A stretch of 64,000 bases of DNA. Origin: Diospyros lotus. Lineage: Eukaryota > Streptophyta > Magnoliopsida > Ericales > Ebenaceae. The notes under the pieces are model-generated. The model was given only the letters and a program-made list of their open reading frames with translations, ran no database searches and was not told where the DNA came from. The stretch covers positions 26,731,316-26,795,315 of the forward strand of contig NC_068339.1 of assembly GCF_014633365.1 (NCBI RefSeq), given 5' to 3'. A program made the translations under genes and the position numbers. This document shows, one piece after another, positions 22,998 to 34,944 of the stretch. Each line of letters opens with the position of its first letter. The stretch's first letter is position 1.

Positions 22998-24169
22998 TGA
23001 TAGCATGCATATTTATACCATATTTTGGCATTTCACCTCATTCTTATTAGGCCATTTGAAGTAATTTTTGCTGATATTTCATTGTTTCTATTTTATTATG
23101 CTTCAAATTTTCCTTACACTATTTTCTATCTTACCTCTACTCTATGGATCCAGGCTTTAGGGAATATTGGATGGGCTAGAGAAGTGGCTCAACTAAAGGA
23201 GCTTGGGCCTACTTTCAAGGAGCAGACTTGGGCTACTCATTGTGCTGTTTTGGGCTCACTTGTTTTCTGTTGGGCTAGGCCCAACCCTAGCTCCCTAGCC
23301 TTTCCTTTCTTAGCCATGTATTTAAGGCCTCTTAGCATTAATTTCCAGAGATCATGAGATAGAAAGGGAGGAGAAAATAGAGAGGATTCTGCCCGTTTTT
23401 GTTGTTGTAGCATTTTTCTGTTTTCTACATCTTTTGTTCCATTTTGTTTTCCTTGCTGTAATGATAGGCTAGAGCATTTGTAACCGGTTGTGTGTCTTGA
23501 ATCCATGTGGAATTTGAGTCCCGGATGAGCTGCAAGAATCTGGTTTGTTGTTTGTTTCTTATTCATTTCTATTTGGTTTAGTTTGGGCAGATTTGTGAAT
23601 GCATGGAGTTCATGGCAGGTTTGTGTGAATTTGCATGGTTTCATTTTCTGTTAAATGCTTTAGAGAGCAGAATGTTATAGCCGGTTGGTTTAACATCTAG
23701 GAAATGAATATTATGTGCTTGAACGGTTGTTCTTGCATAGGTCCGGATAGGTTGAATAGAGAGTGAATGGCTGCATTTTGTTTACAAGAGATTTCTGTAT
23801 TCATTTTGTTGTTCCAATCATTCTAATCCTTGGACGGTTGTTGGGGATGCTTTGAGTTTGTTATCCGGATATCAAAACATCTAGCAAGCCAAGGTATATA
23901 GGTTGGACGAGGAAGATTTCACATAGGAGACAAATACACAGCCGGTTGCATATCTTTTACTGATTTTTCATCCATCATTGTCTTTCTGTTTTGCCAATTA
24001 ATTTTCTGTCAAAACAACCCCCCTAAACAAACTGTTATTTGTATTGGTTCTCCTTGTTGGTAGAAGAAAGTGAGGCTCCTTGTGAGAAGATGACCTAGGG
24101 TGCACTTTGCTGCAAACTAGAGAAGAGATACATAGATCTCTAATTCTGGAGTGGTTCGATAGCCGGTCA
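22998..24169 (+). mobile_element. solo LTR of the Athila-type family
   Basis: The segment matches both LTRs of the Athila-type element (33736-34928 and 42072-43207) in reverse orientation. Ends are TGATAGCATGC and GCCGGTCA. A perfect TSD GCACT flanks it (22993-22997 and 24170-24174). It is 1172 bp and has no internal genes, so it formed by LTR-LTR recombination. A TATA-like TATTTAAGG is at about 23319-23327. The 110-codon frame at its left end also occurs in the other LTR copies and is not a gene. Confidence 0.92.
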
Positions 24170-24403
24170 GCACTCCTATTCCGCTTTCTTTACCAACAGA
24201 CAAGTGACACATATCACGAGTTAGAGGCCTGACGCTTGGACGGCTCGAATCCGCGAACGACTCGAAAATCTAAAGGTTAGATTTATTTTATTTGTATGTG
24301 AATGATTTAATTTCGACGTTGATCCAATCGTCGGGATTGGGGTAAGGTTCAAAATTTTTGAACTACGCTGTTTTCCCTATAGCAATTTTGCTTATCTTTC
24401 AGG

Positions 24404-24975
24404 GGATGCCTAGACAAGTACATAAGTGACCAATGTTGGAGAATGTGTCACTGGACATGGCTCGCTATGAGAATCCATTTTGATTATAAGTTGATGGAAT
24501 TCTCATACGAGATGGGTGAAATTAATCCTTAGACTTGAGGTTGTCATGGTCATCTCATAAGAAGACCGGTATACTTTGACATCGTTTCAATGGGCCTAGA
24601 CAAAGGCTGCACGTGGGTGATCGTTGGGCATAACGTGAGGTTTATGGAGATGTGTGTATAAGCAAGATGGGTCTCGTTTATCCCTTGATAGAGGATGATG
24701 TATCCAAGGCGCCTTCGGTGGATATTCACTTTAAATCCATGGCTATGGTGAAAGAGATCAATAAAGAGTTATTGATTCACTTTCTATTAAGTGAGGATAT
24801 ATGCAAGACCGAGGAAAACTCATGTGATCGTAATCAAGCAACACATAGCCAAACTCGAGATCATAGAAGATATATTGACAAGAGCATCAAATTACATGGT
24901 AACCATGCTCGTGAAAGGTTGTTTGCGGATTATGAATCATTCTGAATAATTGGGTAGGCATGACGCCTTGCTACA
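24404..24975. repeat. non-coding repeat, copy 2 (partner at 11567-12136)
   Basis: Direct repeat of copy 1 over about 570 bp, with scattered substitutions. It is joined on the left to old repeat DNA (24175-24403, which ends in a CTTATCTTTCAG stretch). On the right it ends abruptly where a minus-strand Tekay-family LTR begins at 24976. No coding potential in common between copies. Confidence 0.7.
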
Positions 24976-26464
24976 TGTGACGCACTGCTCCAACTTATGA
25001 GTGCCACTCGTGAACAATCATCCAAACTGTAACTACCTGCTCCTACTTACGGGAAACACCGATGAATAATCGACCGGATTACTCACTCGACGAATCACAA
25101 TTGAAGGGTTGGACTATGTTTCTACAGGAATCGCCCTAGGTGGGAACTAGGCTTCATCCTTCCCTTCGCTCCACTCGGGAATCGATCCCAACTCAATCAA
25201 GAAAACACAGGGGTCCGAGACTCGAAACCTGAGTGAGTTTCACCTCTCTTCAGCTTGCTTCATAGCAAGCCAAAGGTGATCCAGGCACAAAGCTAGCATA
25301 ACAACACTTCGCTGAGTATTGGGGATTTATGAGAACATACCTCAGTGATCTTTACTCGGTCCGAACTTGGCTTCAACAACTAAAGCCACATATACATCAC
25401 GTAGACTCACAATTATCTATCACATTGTTATGATTACGACAACTAGATACCTTTAGTGCTCAATACGCTTACATTCAAACACATGAGTAGATATAAGAAA
25501 TTACAGGAGAATACACATCCACACATCTTGGGCAATGATGCTAGTTACCCCAACAGTCTCCCGGCATTATCCCCGCTTACATATGGTCTTGCATCATTTA
25601 CAACATGAGATAAAACCTCATGAGTCATAAAGACTCAGTAAGAGTGTAATGCATGTAAAGATGAATATAACCATGTTTATGTATGCAAAATGCATGCAAA
25701 TGAGGCTAGGCCCATTCATCCTCACAACCCACCAAAGTTTGAGGTATCAACCTATCAGCCCTCACAACGCTAGTCCTCCATATGGCCATAGGTCCACTAG
25801 ATCTTGCATCACGCAAGTGACAACCACTACATGCAAATGCTATATAAAAACATTATCAAACATATTTACCAACTTGCAAGGCCACCTTCAGATGGGGTCA
25901 TCCCTTACCTGGCTTAAAGCCTCATCTTTGCCTCGGCATGTACTCCAGCTTGAACCTCAAGTTCCTCTAGGATCATTGCCTTCCCGGTCGAACCTAGAGG
26001 CAAACACACAAAACCCAAACTCTATTAACATCACATTAGGGACTACGCGTTTGTTATTAACTGCAAAATCCACCCGCCAACAACTATAAACAACCCCAAC
26101 CATGGTTATAATTCAACCATAACCTATTCCACATTATCTTAAATAATGGAAATTAATTTGAAAAGAAATTATAAATTTACCTCAACCAATCTGGAGGAGA
26201 AATTCGACCAATTGCCTGCACCGGCGTTGCTTCTTGAGCTACCACCTCGCACCTAAATTCTCGATTTCAAGCCTCTAACACACTTCTTGAGTCCCGAAAT
26301 AATTTCCAGACTTTTTCTAAAATTTTCTGGAATTTCTTCATATTTTCCCCATTTTCCAGATTTTTCCATTACTTCATTTTTATTTTTCTTTTCTTTTCTT
26401 TTCTATCTTTTTTTTCTCTTTTATTTTTCACTACAAGGAAAAGGGGTATTGCCGGCGAACTTTT

Positions 26465-26684
26465 CCTGGCGGTTTTAACAACCGTCGGTAAAACACCATA
26501 ATCCCCGGCGGTTTAAGGACCGCCGGTGATATTGAACCATCCCCAGCAGTTTCTAAAAACCGCCGGCGATGTTGACACATTACCGGCGATTTTAAAAATC
26601 GCCGATAATTTTGACCCATTATCGGCGGTTTATAAAACTGCCGGTAATTTTTGCACATCCCCGGCGATTTTAAAATCACCGGGG
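26465..26684. repeat. left subterminal hairpin array of the CACTA element
   Basis: Six short inverted repeats of 22-29 bp (type CCGGCGG...CCGCCGG) are centred near 26477, 26515, 26554, 26593, 26632 and 26672, that is 38-40 bp apart. Spacers are AT-rich. In En/Spm, subterminal repeats are bound by TNPA. The same word class recurs at the right end. Confidence 0.85.
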
Positions 26685-26689
26685 ATATA

Positions 26690-28426
26690 CGATTTATATA
26701 CGCCCACGCTCCCCCGCCCCCGCCCCCACCTTCGCCCAAATTAATCTTCCCCTCACCTGGCCCCTTCTCTTGCAAAGTCTCCCCCTGTAAACCCTAACCC
26801 TCTCTCGCCGCTGATTCGCTGCCTCTCTCACCATTGATCACTCTCAGTCGCTGTCGGCCTCGCTCGCGCACTCTCAGTTGCTGTCGACCTCGCTCTAGCA
26901 CTCTCAGTCACTCTTGGCCTTGCGAGTCATGTTGTCTCTCTCGCCCAGTCGCTACCTCTCTTTGAATCATCAGGTATGTCTCTGTCTCTCTCGCCCTCTT
27001 TGAATCGAATTTTTAAAATTTCAATTCAATTAAATTCTATTTTATGCGTACAAATTCGATTACATCATCAAATCACATTATAATCTAACAAATAATTAAT
27101 TAAACTGAAACTTGAAAGTGAATATGCTATGCAACTTGTGATCCCTCTGTGAATATTGTACTCAATGGCAGGATTTTGGGGATATTTTTTATATACAATA
27201 ATTCAATAACGTGTGATCCCTCTGTGAATATGATCGAGCAAGTCACGTAATGGTCACAGACTCACTGTTTTAGACATCAATTTGTTAGTATGTGTGTCAA
27301 TTAAGTTTGTTAGCAATGTCAATCTACAAAGCCAGTTATTAGTAGCATGCCTCTGCTCTTAATTACCAGGAAGTAGTAAAGATTAAGTCACTTCACACAG
27401 TTTTTTATTGATTGTTCACCACCGTTAATATGTCTTCTTGATTAGCACCTTTTTCTCATAGGAGCCACCTTTCCTCTTAATTAGCACCTTCAAACATGTA
27501 TAATAATGAATTTTTACTACTGAGTGTCATGATAATTAGAGCTGGTTTTATTCAGAAAAAAAAAATGAAAAAAGGGAAAACAATTAAATAAATAACTAAA
27601 GAAATTGAAAACATGGACTGTTTAATTATAATTGGTGTTGGACACCGTTTAAGTATCGTTTGTGGAAAAGGCTAACACATGAACTTAATTTAAATTAAAA
27701 ATAAAGGAGTTAATTTTGTACTTGACTGTATTTAAAATAGAATGACTGATTTAACTCCACATATCAAAATATACTGAATAATTTAATACTTTGCCCTTCT
27801 CTCAACAAAAATCATCCATTCTCTTTTTCTTTTCTTGATTTCTTATTGCATAAATGAAAGTAGGTAGGTATGTGTAGATATATCTAACCATTCATTAGGC
27901 TTTAAACAGAAGTGAACAAGATATCCACAAATCAAAAAATGAAAGTACGTAGCAGTTTGTTGCATTAGGTGCAAGATCCACTGCAACAGAAAATAACAAA
28001 TGAAATTAAATTACTAAAAAACTTGCTCAAAACAATATTTGATTGCATGAATTGCTCACCTTTCAACCCTCCTGATATCATCTTCTCCAATAATTGCATT
28101 ACTTTGATATCTTCATATTATTTTTGCATCCTGATTTACCATGAACAAGCCGTGTAAGCTTGAACAGGGTAAAAATTAGAAAACTATAGCAAGAAAAGAG
28201 ATGTGACTTATGCCACATTGAAATGGATTTTTTTTTCTTTTATTATTTTAGCTCTAAATTGCATCATGCATAAACAATTAGCATGGTTTAAATTAGCATG
28301 ATGTGGTATGTATATATATTTATGTTTTTAGCTTTTTATGTTTTGATTTGTTATTTTTGTTTAATCTAAATTGATATGCTAACAGATTGTTTTTTACATT
28401 CAAATCAATAATAGGTAATTACACTG
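26690..28426. other. CACTA left non-coding part (5' region of the TNPA-like gene)
   Basis: It starts with C- and CT-rich repeats (CACTCTCAGTCGCTG variants, 26820-26930) and then turns AT-rich. No long frame is supported. It presumably holds the promoter and 5' leader of the gene starting at 28427. No clear TATA box could be chosen among the many AT stretches. Confidence 0.4.
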
Positions 28427-29866
28427 ATGGCACCTAAGAGGCAGACTCGTTGGCCAATTGGATCCATGTCACGTAGTACAAATTCACACCACAATGATTC
28501 ACAATCAGTTCCATCCCATCATCCAACCCCAAACCCAGTCTTGTCACATCCCCAGCATCCTGAAGAGGACTTGATCCACTCACAATCCAACCCCCAAGAC
28601 TCACATAGTCAGCAAGGTAAATACCAAAAATTTATAAGAATAATAATAAATTACTATTATTTTCTAATTCAATGTGAACTTATTGTGTTATTATGTTTTA
28701 GCAGGTACAAGCTCCATGTCATCTACTGCCAAGAAAGAAAGAGGAATATCAAGACAGATTTCAAAGTGGGGAAAGGAAAAGATTCATATTGAATTTGATG
28801 CTGAAGGACAACCAATTGGGGAGATTGCAAGTAAGTTGGAAACCCAACTAGGTGTGATGGTAAGGAGTATTGCTCCCCTTACATTTACTGATTGGAGATC
28901 ACCAGGGATGGAACCATATAAGGAGCGCATTTGGCAAGAGGTCTTGGTGAGTAAATAACGTCTTCGATTCTTATCTATTTGACCCTAAACTTTTATACTC
29001 TAATAAGTGTATCATTGCAGGATAACACTGATGTACCCACAACATGGAGATCAATTTGCTTACAACATGCTTCCAAGAAGTGGAGAGAGTATAAAGCCAC
29101 CTTGAAGAGACATTATGATTGCCATGAGACAGATGTGGCTCGTCTATCAAAAATACCGCCTGGGGTGGACCCAGAACAGTGGAAGGTTCTTGTGGAGTAT
29201 TGGGGATGTGAGCAAGCACAGGTATGTATGATTTATGTATGGTAGATATATCAAATGGATTCTCTATACCTAGTTCTAATATCATATTACAAGTAGGAAC
29301 GTAGTGCGACAAATCGTGCCAATCGAGATAAGCAAAAGATGGGTCACACCAGTGATAGGCGATCACATCCTCAGGTTGGACACCAGGTAAGAATAGAATG
29401 GATATTAGTTATATATATTTATTGATAATTTAATTAGTAATGCCTAAACTTTAAACATTTAATATATTTCATGTCTTATATATGTTTTTAGATGACTATT
29501 GAAAGTGGAGATGAGCCAGATAGAATCAATCTTTTTAAAAAGACACACACCAAAAAGAGCGGAGAGATAGTAGACTCTACATCTTCATATATAATCGTAT
29601 GTATTTCTAAAATTTGAAAGTTGTAGATATATTTTATTTCTTTTACTTGTCAATTTATGTAACTAACTTGTGAAATGTTTATTGAGGAACAAATGGATGA
29701 AAGGTTGTCACAAATACCTGTTGATGAACAAACCCTAGATTCGCTAGAGGATGTCTTTACTCAAATATTAGGCAAAGATGGGCATGGCAAGGTAAGGATG
29801 GGAGGACTTGGAACATGCCCAACTAAGGTTAGACAAAGACAACAGTATCAGGTGCCCCAAGAGTAG
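28427..29866 (+). CDS. TNPA-like protein with Transposase_24-type domain, six exons (335 aa)
   Basis: Reading from ATG 28427, six exons join in phase: 28427-28616, 28705-28946, 29021-29221, 29297-29386, 29492-29596 and 29687-29866. All five introns are GT-AG; the last acceptor (ATTGAG) is weak. The N-terminus is rich in Ser, His, Gln and Pro. The core over exons 2-4 (GQPIGEIASKL, then VEYWGCEQAQ, then ERSATNRANR) resembles the plant Transposase_24 family (PF03004). These proteins accompany CACTA transposases and are thought to bind element ends. TAG at 29864 ends this reading, but coding-like sequence continues in frame (29867-30016, Gln/Glu-rich coil) and in a further possible exon (30099-30200), so the stop may be a nonsense mutation. 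Exon borders are predictions. Confidence 0.65.
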
Positions 29867-30200
29867 TATGACCAAATGCGTGTGCAAATTACTGCCGAGC
29901 TAGAAGAAAAATTTCAAGTTCAAATCCAAAGTCAAGTTCAAATGCAAGTTCGTGCAATACTTGAGGCAATGGGACATACACCATCGGCTCTGGACAATAC
30001 AGCACAACCGAGACAGGTATGTCGTTCCATTAGTGCATTTCGTGATTTAAAATTACATGTTTACTATATATATTAACTAAATTATTTTGAAATATAGCCA
30101 TCCTCATATGCTAGTGCTTCTGCCGCACATACAAGAACACCATCACCCAAAGCTGAATGTGCTAGATTATCGACACCAGAACGTGGTCATCATTTAGAGG

Positions 30201-31310
30201 TAATATTAATAATGCTAGTTCTTGCATGTTTTATTTTATTTCATTACACTTGCATGTTGCTAAGAATTCAAAATATTAATAATGGTTTATTATGATATCT
30301 TCACACAATAATAAATGTCTAAACATAAGATTATAAATCTGAAAATAATGGATTGATATGATAGCTTCAATTTTATCTTATTCATTGATATGCTTTAAGT
30401 TTTCGTTTTTTCTTTTGAGGCTATCAATGGCAATAAATCAGTGGCATCTATTACTTTTCTGCCAGTCTATTACTTTTCCAAAATAATATGGCATTTCTAA
30501 TTATTGCTTTCCATCATTGTTTTCATCTCTTGATATTCTAATGGTCTTCTTAATCCTTTTCAAAAATTTCACAATGAAAACACAAAATACATTTTTATAA
30601 ATCTATTTGTCCTAATTATGTGTTGATTTTTATCCTCATTTATTCTTTTCAGATGTTATAATTGGTCTTGGAATTGAATTAGCTTTTTGGCTTGGTTCCA
30701 AGACTAAGTTTTGGCTTGGTTCCAAGACTCTGTTGTCATGTTTTAATTTATTAGTATTTTTTAGTCATGCCTCTTTAGGGATTCAAAGAAGCATTATTTT
30801 CGTGTCTTGCCTGAAATGGCCTAAAACAATTTCTTCTTCTTCTAATTTTTTATTTATTATTTTTGGTGGGGTTGGTTTATGTTATTCAAATTTTGTTTGA
30901 ACTTTATATATTTTGTATCATATGAATCCAGGATGAAATTGAATACTCATCTAATCTGGTTATGATATGCAATTTCATAGTTAATGTACATACTTATAGA
31001 TCTATTGTTTTTCAATGCAGATCGAAAAAATATGATATGCAATTTTGGTTGGAGTAGTATGGTGGCGTAATCAAGGGTTATTTGAGGTCACTTGGACAAG
31101 TTTTAGTTTAGGGTTGATTTGTATGTGTAAAAATGTATTGTGTAATGAGACGAGACAAGATCGATTTAAATGATCAAATGTGTTGTACATAGATCTATTG
31201 TATACAATTGTGTGTAGTGGGTGAATTTTTTAAAATTGTTAGTGATTTTTGGTTATACAGGTTTTGATAATACATTTGATTAGTGTTTTTAAAAATTTTT
31301 TTTTTTGAGT
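30201..31310. other. CACTA right non-coding part
   Basis: AT-rich sequence with no supported frame. It contains two direct copies of TTTTGGCTTGGTTCCAAGAC near 30690-30730, and probably the 3' untranslated part of the TNPA-like gene. The hairpin array begins at 31314. Confidence 0.4.
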
Positions 31311-31313
31311 ATT

Positions 31314-31650
31314 GCCGGCGGTTTAAAAACTGCCGGCATACCATTTTAAAAAACCTTTGCCAGCGGTTTAAAAACCGCAGGTAAATACTTTCCCAGCGGT
31401 TTTTAAACCACCGGGAAATCATGACCTTTGCCGGCGGTTTTATTAAACCGCCGGAAATTTATCGGCAATTAAATAAAACCGCCGGTAATGTTTTTTTTAC
31501 CAGCGGTTTATGAAAACCGCCGGCAAAGGTAATTTAAAACCGCCGAAAAACTTTTCCGACGGAGGTATTTCCGGTAGAAATAATTACCGCCAGTAAAAAT
31601 TTTACCGGTGATTTTTTTATTTTTTCCAGCGGTTTTTTAACTGCCGGGAA
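31314..31650. repeat. right subterminal hairpin array of the CACTA element
   Basis: About eight or nine inverted repeats of the same CCGGCGGTTT...AAACCGCCGG class. Clear centres lie near 31325, 31370, 31404, 31442, 31473, 31511, 31597 and 31638. Spacing is 31-45 bp where clear, less regular than at the left end. Several units carry one or two changes. Confidence 0.8.
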
Positions 31651-32980
31651 AAATCAAACCTCTTGTAGTGTTTCTTCCTCCTCGCAGCTGTTTCCTTCTC
31701 CCGCGAGGCTCCCACGAGGCTCCTTCTTCTTCCTTTGTGCACCCTTGTGCACCAACAGCCGCCGACCGACGCTCGACTCCAGCCACTGCCACCTGCCTCT
31801 GGCCACCTTTGCCGCCGTGCGATTGCCATTGCCAGTCGCCTTTCTCGCAGCCAGAAGGTCCCTCGCGCATAGCCTCTCCGCCGCGACCACTGCTGCCGTG
31901 GCCGACCCTCGTTGTAGCCTCCGCCATTGCTGGCTACGTTGGTCGCCGCTTGCCACGCTGCCATCACCGGTCGCGCTACATCAGTCGGCTGACACCGCAT
32001 GCCACCGCTACAGTAGCACCGCACACGCCCCTACGCGCTACCATGGCCGACCCTACTCGCGCCTCCAACCGCAGCTTCAAGCCGCTGCTGGCCACCAACC
32101 CAACCAGCCATTGGCTAGCCGCCTCCCCCGAGCCCCTGCGTGCCATCACTGCTCGCCTCGACTGCTGGCCATTGAAGCTCCGCCGCTGCTGCAGCTGCTC
32201 TTCTTCGTTGGCCATGGCGGTTGTTGCCATGGCCGACTGGCTATCCATCTCTCTCTCTCTCGGCTGCTCTCCCCGAGCTCTCTCCTCACGATCTCACTTC
32301 TCCCTCTCTGTTTTTGATTTCAAATTTTGAAATCTTGGCAGCAAGCTCGCGGCTCTGCCTATATACACACACGCCTATATATATATATATAAATACAAAC
32401 ATAAATTAATTACACTTTTAATCCCCCTAATTTCTCAATAATTGCACTTGAGAACCCTTAATTCCACTTAGAAATTTTGATAATATCATTTGGGCCCTCC
32501 AAGCCTAATTTAATTATCCTTAAACCACACCAAGACTTGATTTCTTCAAAAATTAATAATCGACTTTACTCGATAAATCCGATTTCGTCCCTGCGCCTGC
32601 ACGAGACCTTTATTCGACCCGAAAATGCTTCAGGGTTTCCTTACTCACCAAACCGGACCACCCCTAGGGCCCCCTTAGCTTCCCGGAGGTCCCTACCACC
32701 ATTCGGTATTGGCACCCACTTGAGCTTATACAGAATTTATTCCAAAAATTATTCCCAGTCGGACCGCCACCAGCATCATTAGCCTTATCTCAAGAAGCTC
32801 ATCAATCTCATGCCCTCTTCCCTGGACATCCAAGTCCCGAGGCACTCCCTACCATCAATTCGACAATTTTATTAATTAATTTCTCGATATTGACTTTTGG
32901 CTTTCCCGGACCACTCGAGGTCCTTCCAAAATAATCAAAATTTATTTATTTTTCAATACCATGTAATACCAGGCATTACA

Positions 32981-33735
32981 TAAACTGCTTATATGCCCGG
33001 CTATTTGTGAAGGGTGAACTATGTTTCAACACGAAACGCCCTAAGTGGGAATTAGGCTTCGTCCTTCCTTTCCCTCCACTCCAGGATCGACTAGCAAATT
33101 TGGACTTTAATAATACCACGCTTGGCTAATTAATTTCCATTTATATTACCCAATCACCATTTTTATTATTTATTTCTTCATCTTTTCCAATTTTCACCGA
33201 GCTCCATATAATTTAAAATTCCAAAATAACCCATCGATTTTTTCATTTTCAAAGAAAACTCATAATTTTTAATTTTTCAAAAATTCGGCATTTATCTCCA
33301 AAAATGCTTGAAAAATCTCTTTATTTAGAAAAATTCCTCCGAGTCCCATAATTAATCCAAAAATGCCCCCAAAATCCCAAATTTTTCAGATTTTAAAAAA
33401 AATTTTGGCCGGCAGGGTGCTAGCTGCGGGTTGCGCGCGCTCGCACGCTTTAGCACTGGGCTTTGCCTGCTACTCATTGTAGCCCTTTGGTGGCCCTGGC
33501 TACTGCCACCTGTCTTCACCATCCTTTTTTTTTTTTTTCTTTTGTTTGGGCTTCCTAGCCCAAATTTTCCAGAAATTACATTCCAAAAATATGCATAAAA
33601 AATCTTCAACTTTTTCTCCTTTTTCCATAAATAAGACTTGGACAACAATCTTAATGTTTACACAACTTGCATAAAAAACATTTACAACGCATGCTTACAA
33701 AATTACAATACATGCCTTAAGCTTCAACAAGCCAT
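32981..33735 (-). repeat. Tekay-family LTR, part 1 (continues at 43213)
   Basis: Starts inside the LTR: the stretch GAACTATGTTTCAACACGAAACGCCC resembles the same place in other copies. It is then interrupted at 33735 by the Athila-type element after the TSD GCCAT (33731-33735). Together with 43213-44764 it forms about 2.3 kb of minus-strand LTR. Its outermost part is missing at the 32980/32981 junction. The AT-rich stretch 33110-33420 and the GC-rich patch near 33410-33490 are normal parts of this LTR type. Confidence 0.65.
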
Positions 33736-34928
33736 TGACCGGCTGTCGAACCACTCCAAAATTAGAGATCTATGTATCTCTTCTCTAGTTTGCAGCAAAG
33801 TGCACCCTAGGTCATCTTCTCACAAGGAGCCTCACCTTCTTCTACTAACAAGGAGAACCAATACAAATAACAGTTTGTTTAGGGGGGGTTGTTTTGACAG
33901 AAAATTAATTGGCAAAACAGAAAGACAATGATGGATGAAAAATCAGTAAAAGATATGCAACCGGCTGTGTATTTGTCTCCTATGTGAAATCTTCCTCGTC
34001 CAACCTATACCTTGGCTTGCTAGATGTTTTGATATCCGGATAACAAACTCAAAGCATCCCCAACAACCGTCCAAGGATTAGAATGATTGGAACAACAAAA
34101 TGAATACAGAAATCTCTTGTAAACAAAATGCAGCCATTCACTCTCTATTCAACCTATCCGGACCTATGCAAGAACAACCGTTCAAGCACATAATATTCAT
34201 TTCCTAGATGTTATACCAACCGGCTATAACATTCTGCTCTTTTAAGCATTTAACAGAAAATGAAACCATGCAAATTCACACAAACCTGCCATGAACTCCA
34301 TGCATTCACAAATCTGCCCAAACTAAACCAAATAGAAATGAATAGGAAACAAACAACAAACCACATTCTTGTAGCTCATTCGGGACTCAAATTCCACATG
34401 GATTCAAGACACACAACCGGTTACAAATGCTCTAGCCTATCATTACAGCAAGGAAAACAAAATGGAACAAAAGATGTAGAAAACAGAAAAATGCTACAAC
34501 AACAAAAACGGGCAGAATCCTCTCTATTTTCTCCTCCCTTTCTATCTCATGATATTCTGGAAATTAATGCTAAGAGGCCTTAAATACATGGCTAAGAAAG
34601 GAAAGGCTAGGGAGCTAGGGTTGGGCCTAGCCCAACAGAAAACCAGTGAGCCCAAAACAACACAATGAGTAGCCCAAGTCTGCTCCTTGAAAGTAGGCCC
34701 AAGCTCCTTGAAAGTAGGCCCAAGCTCCTTTAGTTGAGCCACTTCTCTAGCCCATCCAATATTCCCTAAAGCCTGGATCCATAGAGTAGAGGTAAGATAG
34801 AAAATAGTGTAAGGACAATTTGAAGCATAATAAAATAGAAACAATGAAATATCAGCAAAAATTACTTCAAATGGCCTAATAAGAATGAGGTGAAATGCCA
34901 AAATATGGCTTAAATATGCATGCTATCA
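33736..34928 (-). repeat. 3' LTR of the Athila-type element (complete, 1193 bp)
   Basis: In minus orientation it runs from TGATAGCATGC (34928) to GCCGGTCA (33736). It contains a 21-bp tandem duplication (about 34682-34723) absent from both other LTR copies, so the duplication arose in this LTR alone. A TATA-like TATTTAAGG (minus strand) lies near 34579-34587. Confidence 0.92.
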
Positions 34929-34944
34929 AATCCCCCATACTTAG
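34929..34944 (-). other. polypurine tract of the Athila-type element
   Basis: The minus strand reads AAGTATGGGGGATT directly before the LTR TG. A near copy (AAGTGTGGGGGGAGG) occurs near 36126-36150 upstream in element orientation. Confidence 0.75.

Larger units (their letters stand above)
26429..31670 (+). mobile_element. CACTA (En/Spm) DNA transposon, probably non-autonomous
   Basis: It begins CACTACAAGG and ends CTTGTAGTG, which is the inverted terminal CACTA signature. The 3-bp duplication TTT flanks it (26426-26428 and 31671-31673), as expected for this superfamily. It is 5242 bp. Both ends carry arrays of short inverted repeats with core GGCGGTTTTTAAAACCGCC. One spliced TNPA-like gene is inside, and no TNP2/TNPD-type catalytic transposase was found, so movement would need a transposase supplied from elsewhere. 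It sits in a Tekay-family LTR. Confidence 0.9.
24976..32980 (-). mobile_element. Tekay-family LTR on the minus strand, split by a CACTA element
   Basis: The plus strand starts TGTGACGCACTGCTCC at 24976 and ends GGCATTACA at 32980, which are TG...CA ends in minus orientation. 25640-25890 shares CACAACCCACCA and TCCATATGGCCATA with 43420-43500. 25090-25160 resembles 33005-33080 and the reverse of 57700-57800. Without the CACTA insertion it is about 2760 bp. The flanking pentamers (CTACA and TAAAC) do not match, so it is not a simple solo insertion. 31674-32340 is GC-rich and gives long frames that are composition artefacts. Confidence 0.65.

Noticed and set aside
23025..23357. 110-codon hydrophobic frame, also found in the two Athila LTRs
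   Set aside because: Conserved only because the LTR copies are recent. It begins next to the LTR end, lies upstream of the likely promoter and starts the same in each copy by descent.
28427..30200. Host gene
   Set aside because: The exons lie wholly inside an element with CACTA termini and a 3-bp duplication, and the domain type is a CACTA accessory protein.
31668..32409. Several overlapping 60-220 codon frames on both strands
   Set aside because: GC-rich part of a Tekay-family LTR. Frames are open in four or more registers at once, are low-complexity (Ala, Arg, Ser, Pro) and match no family.
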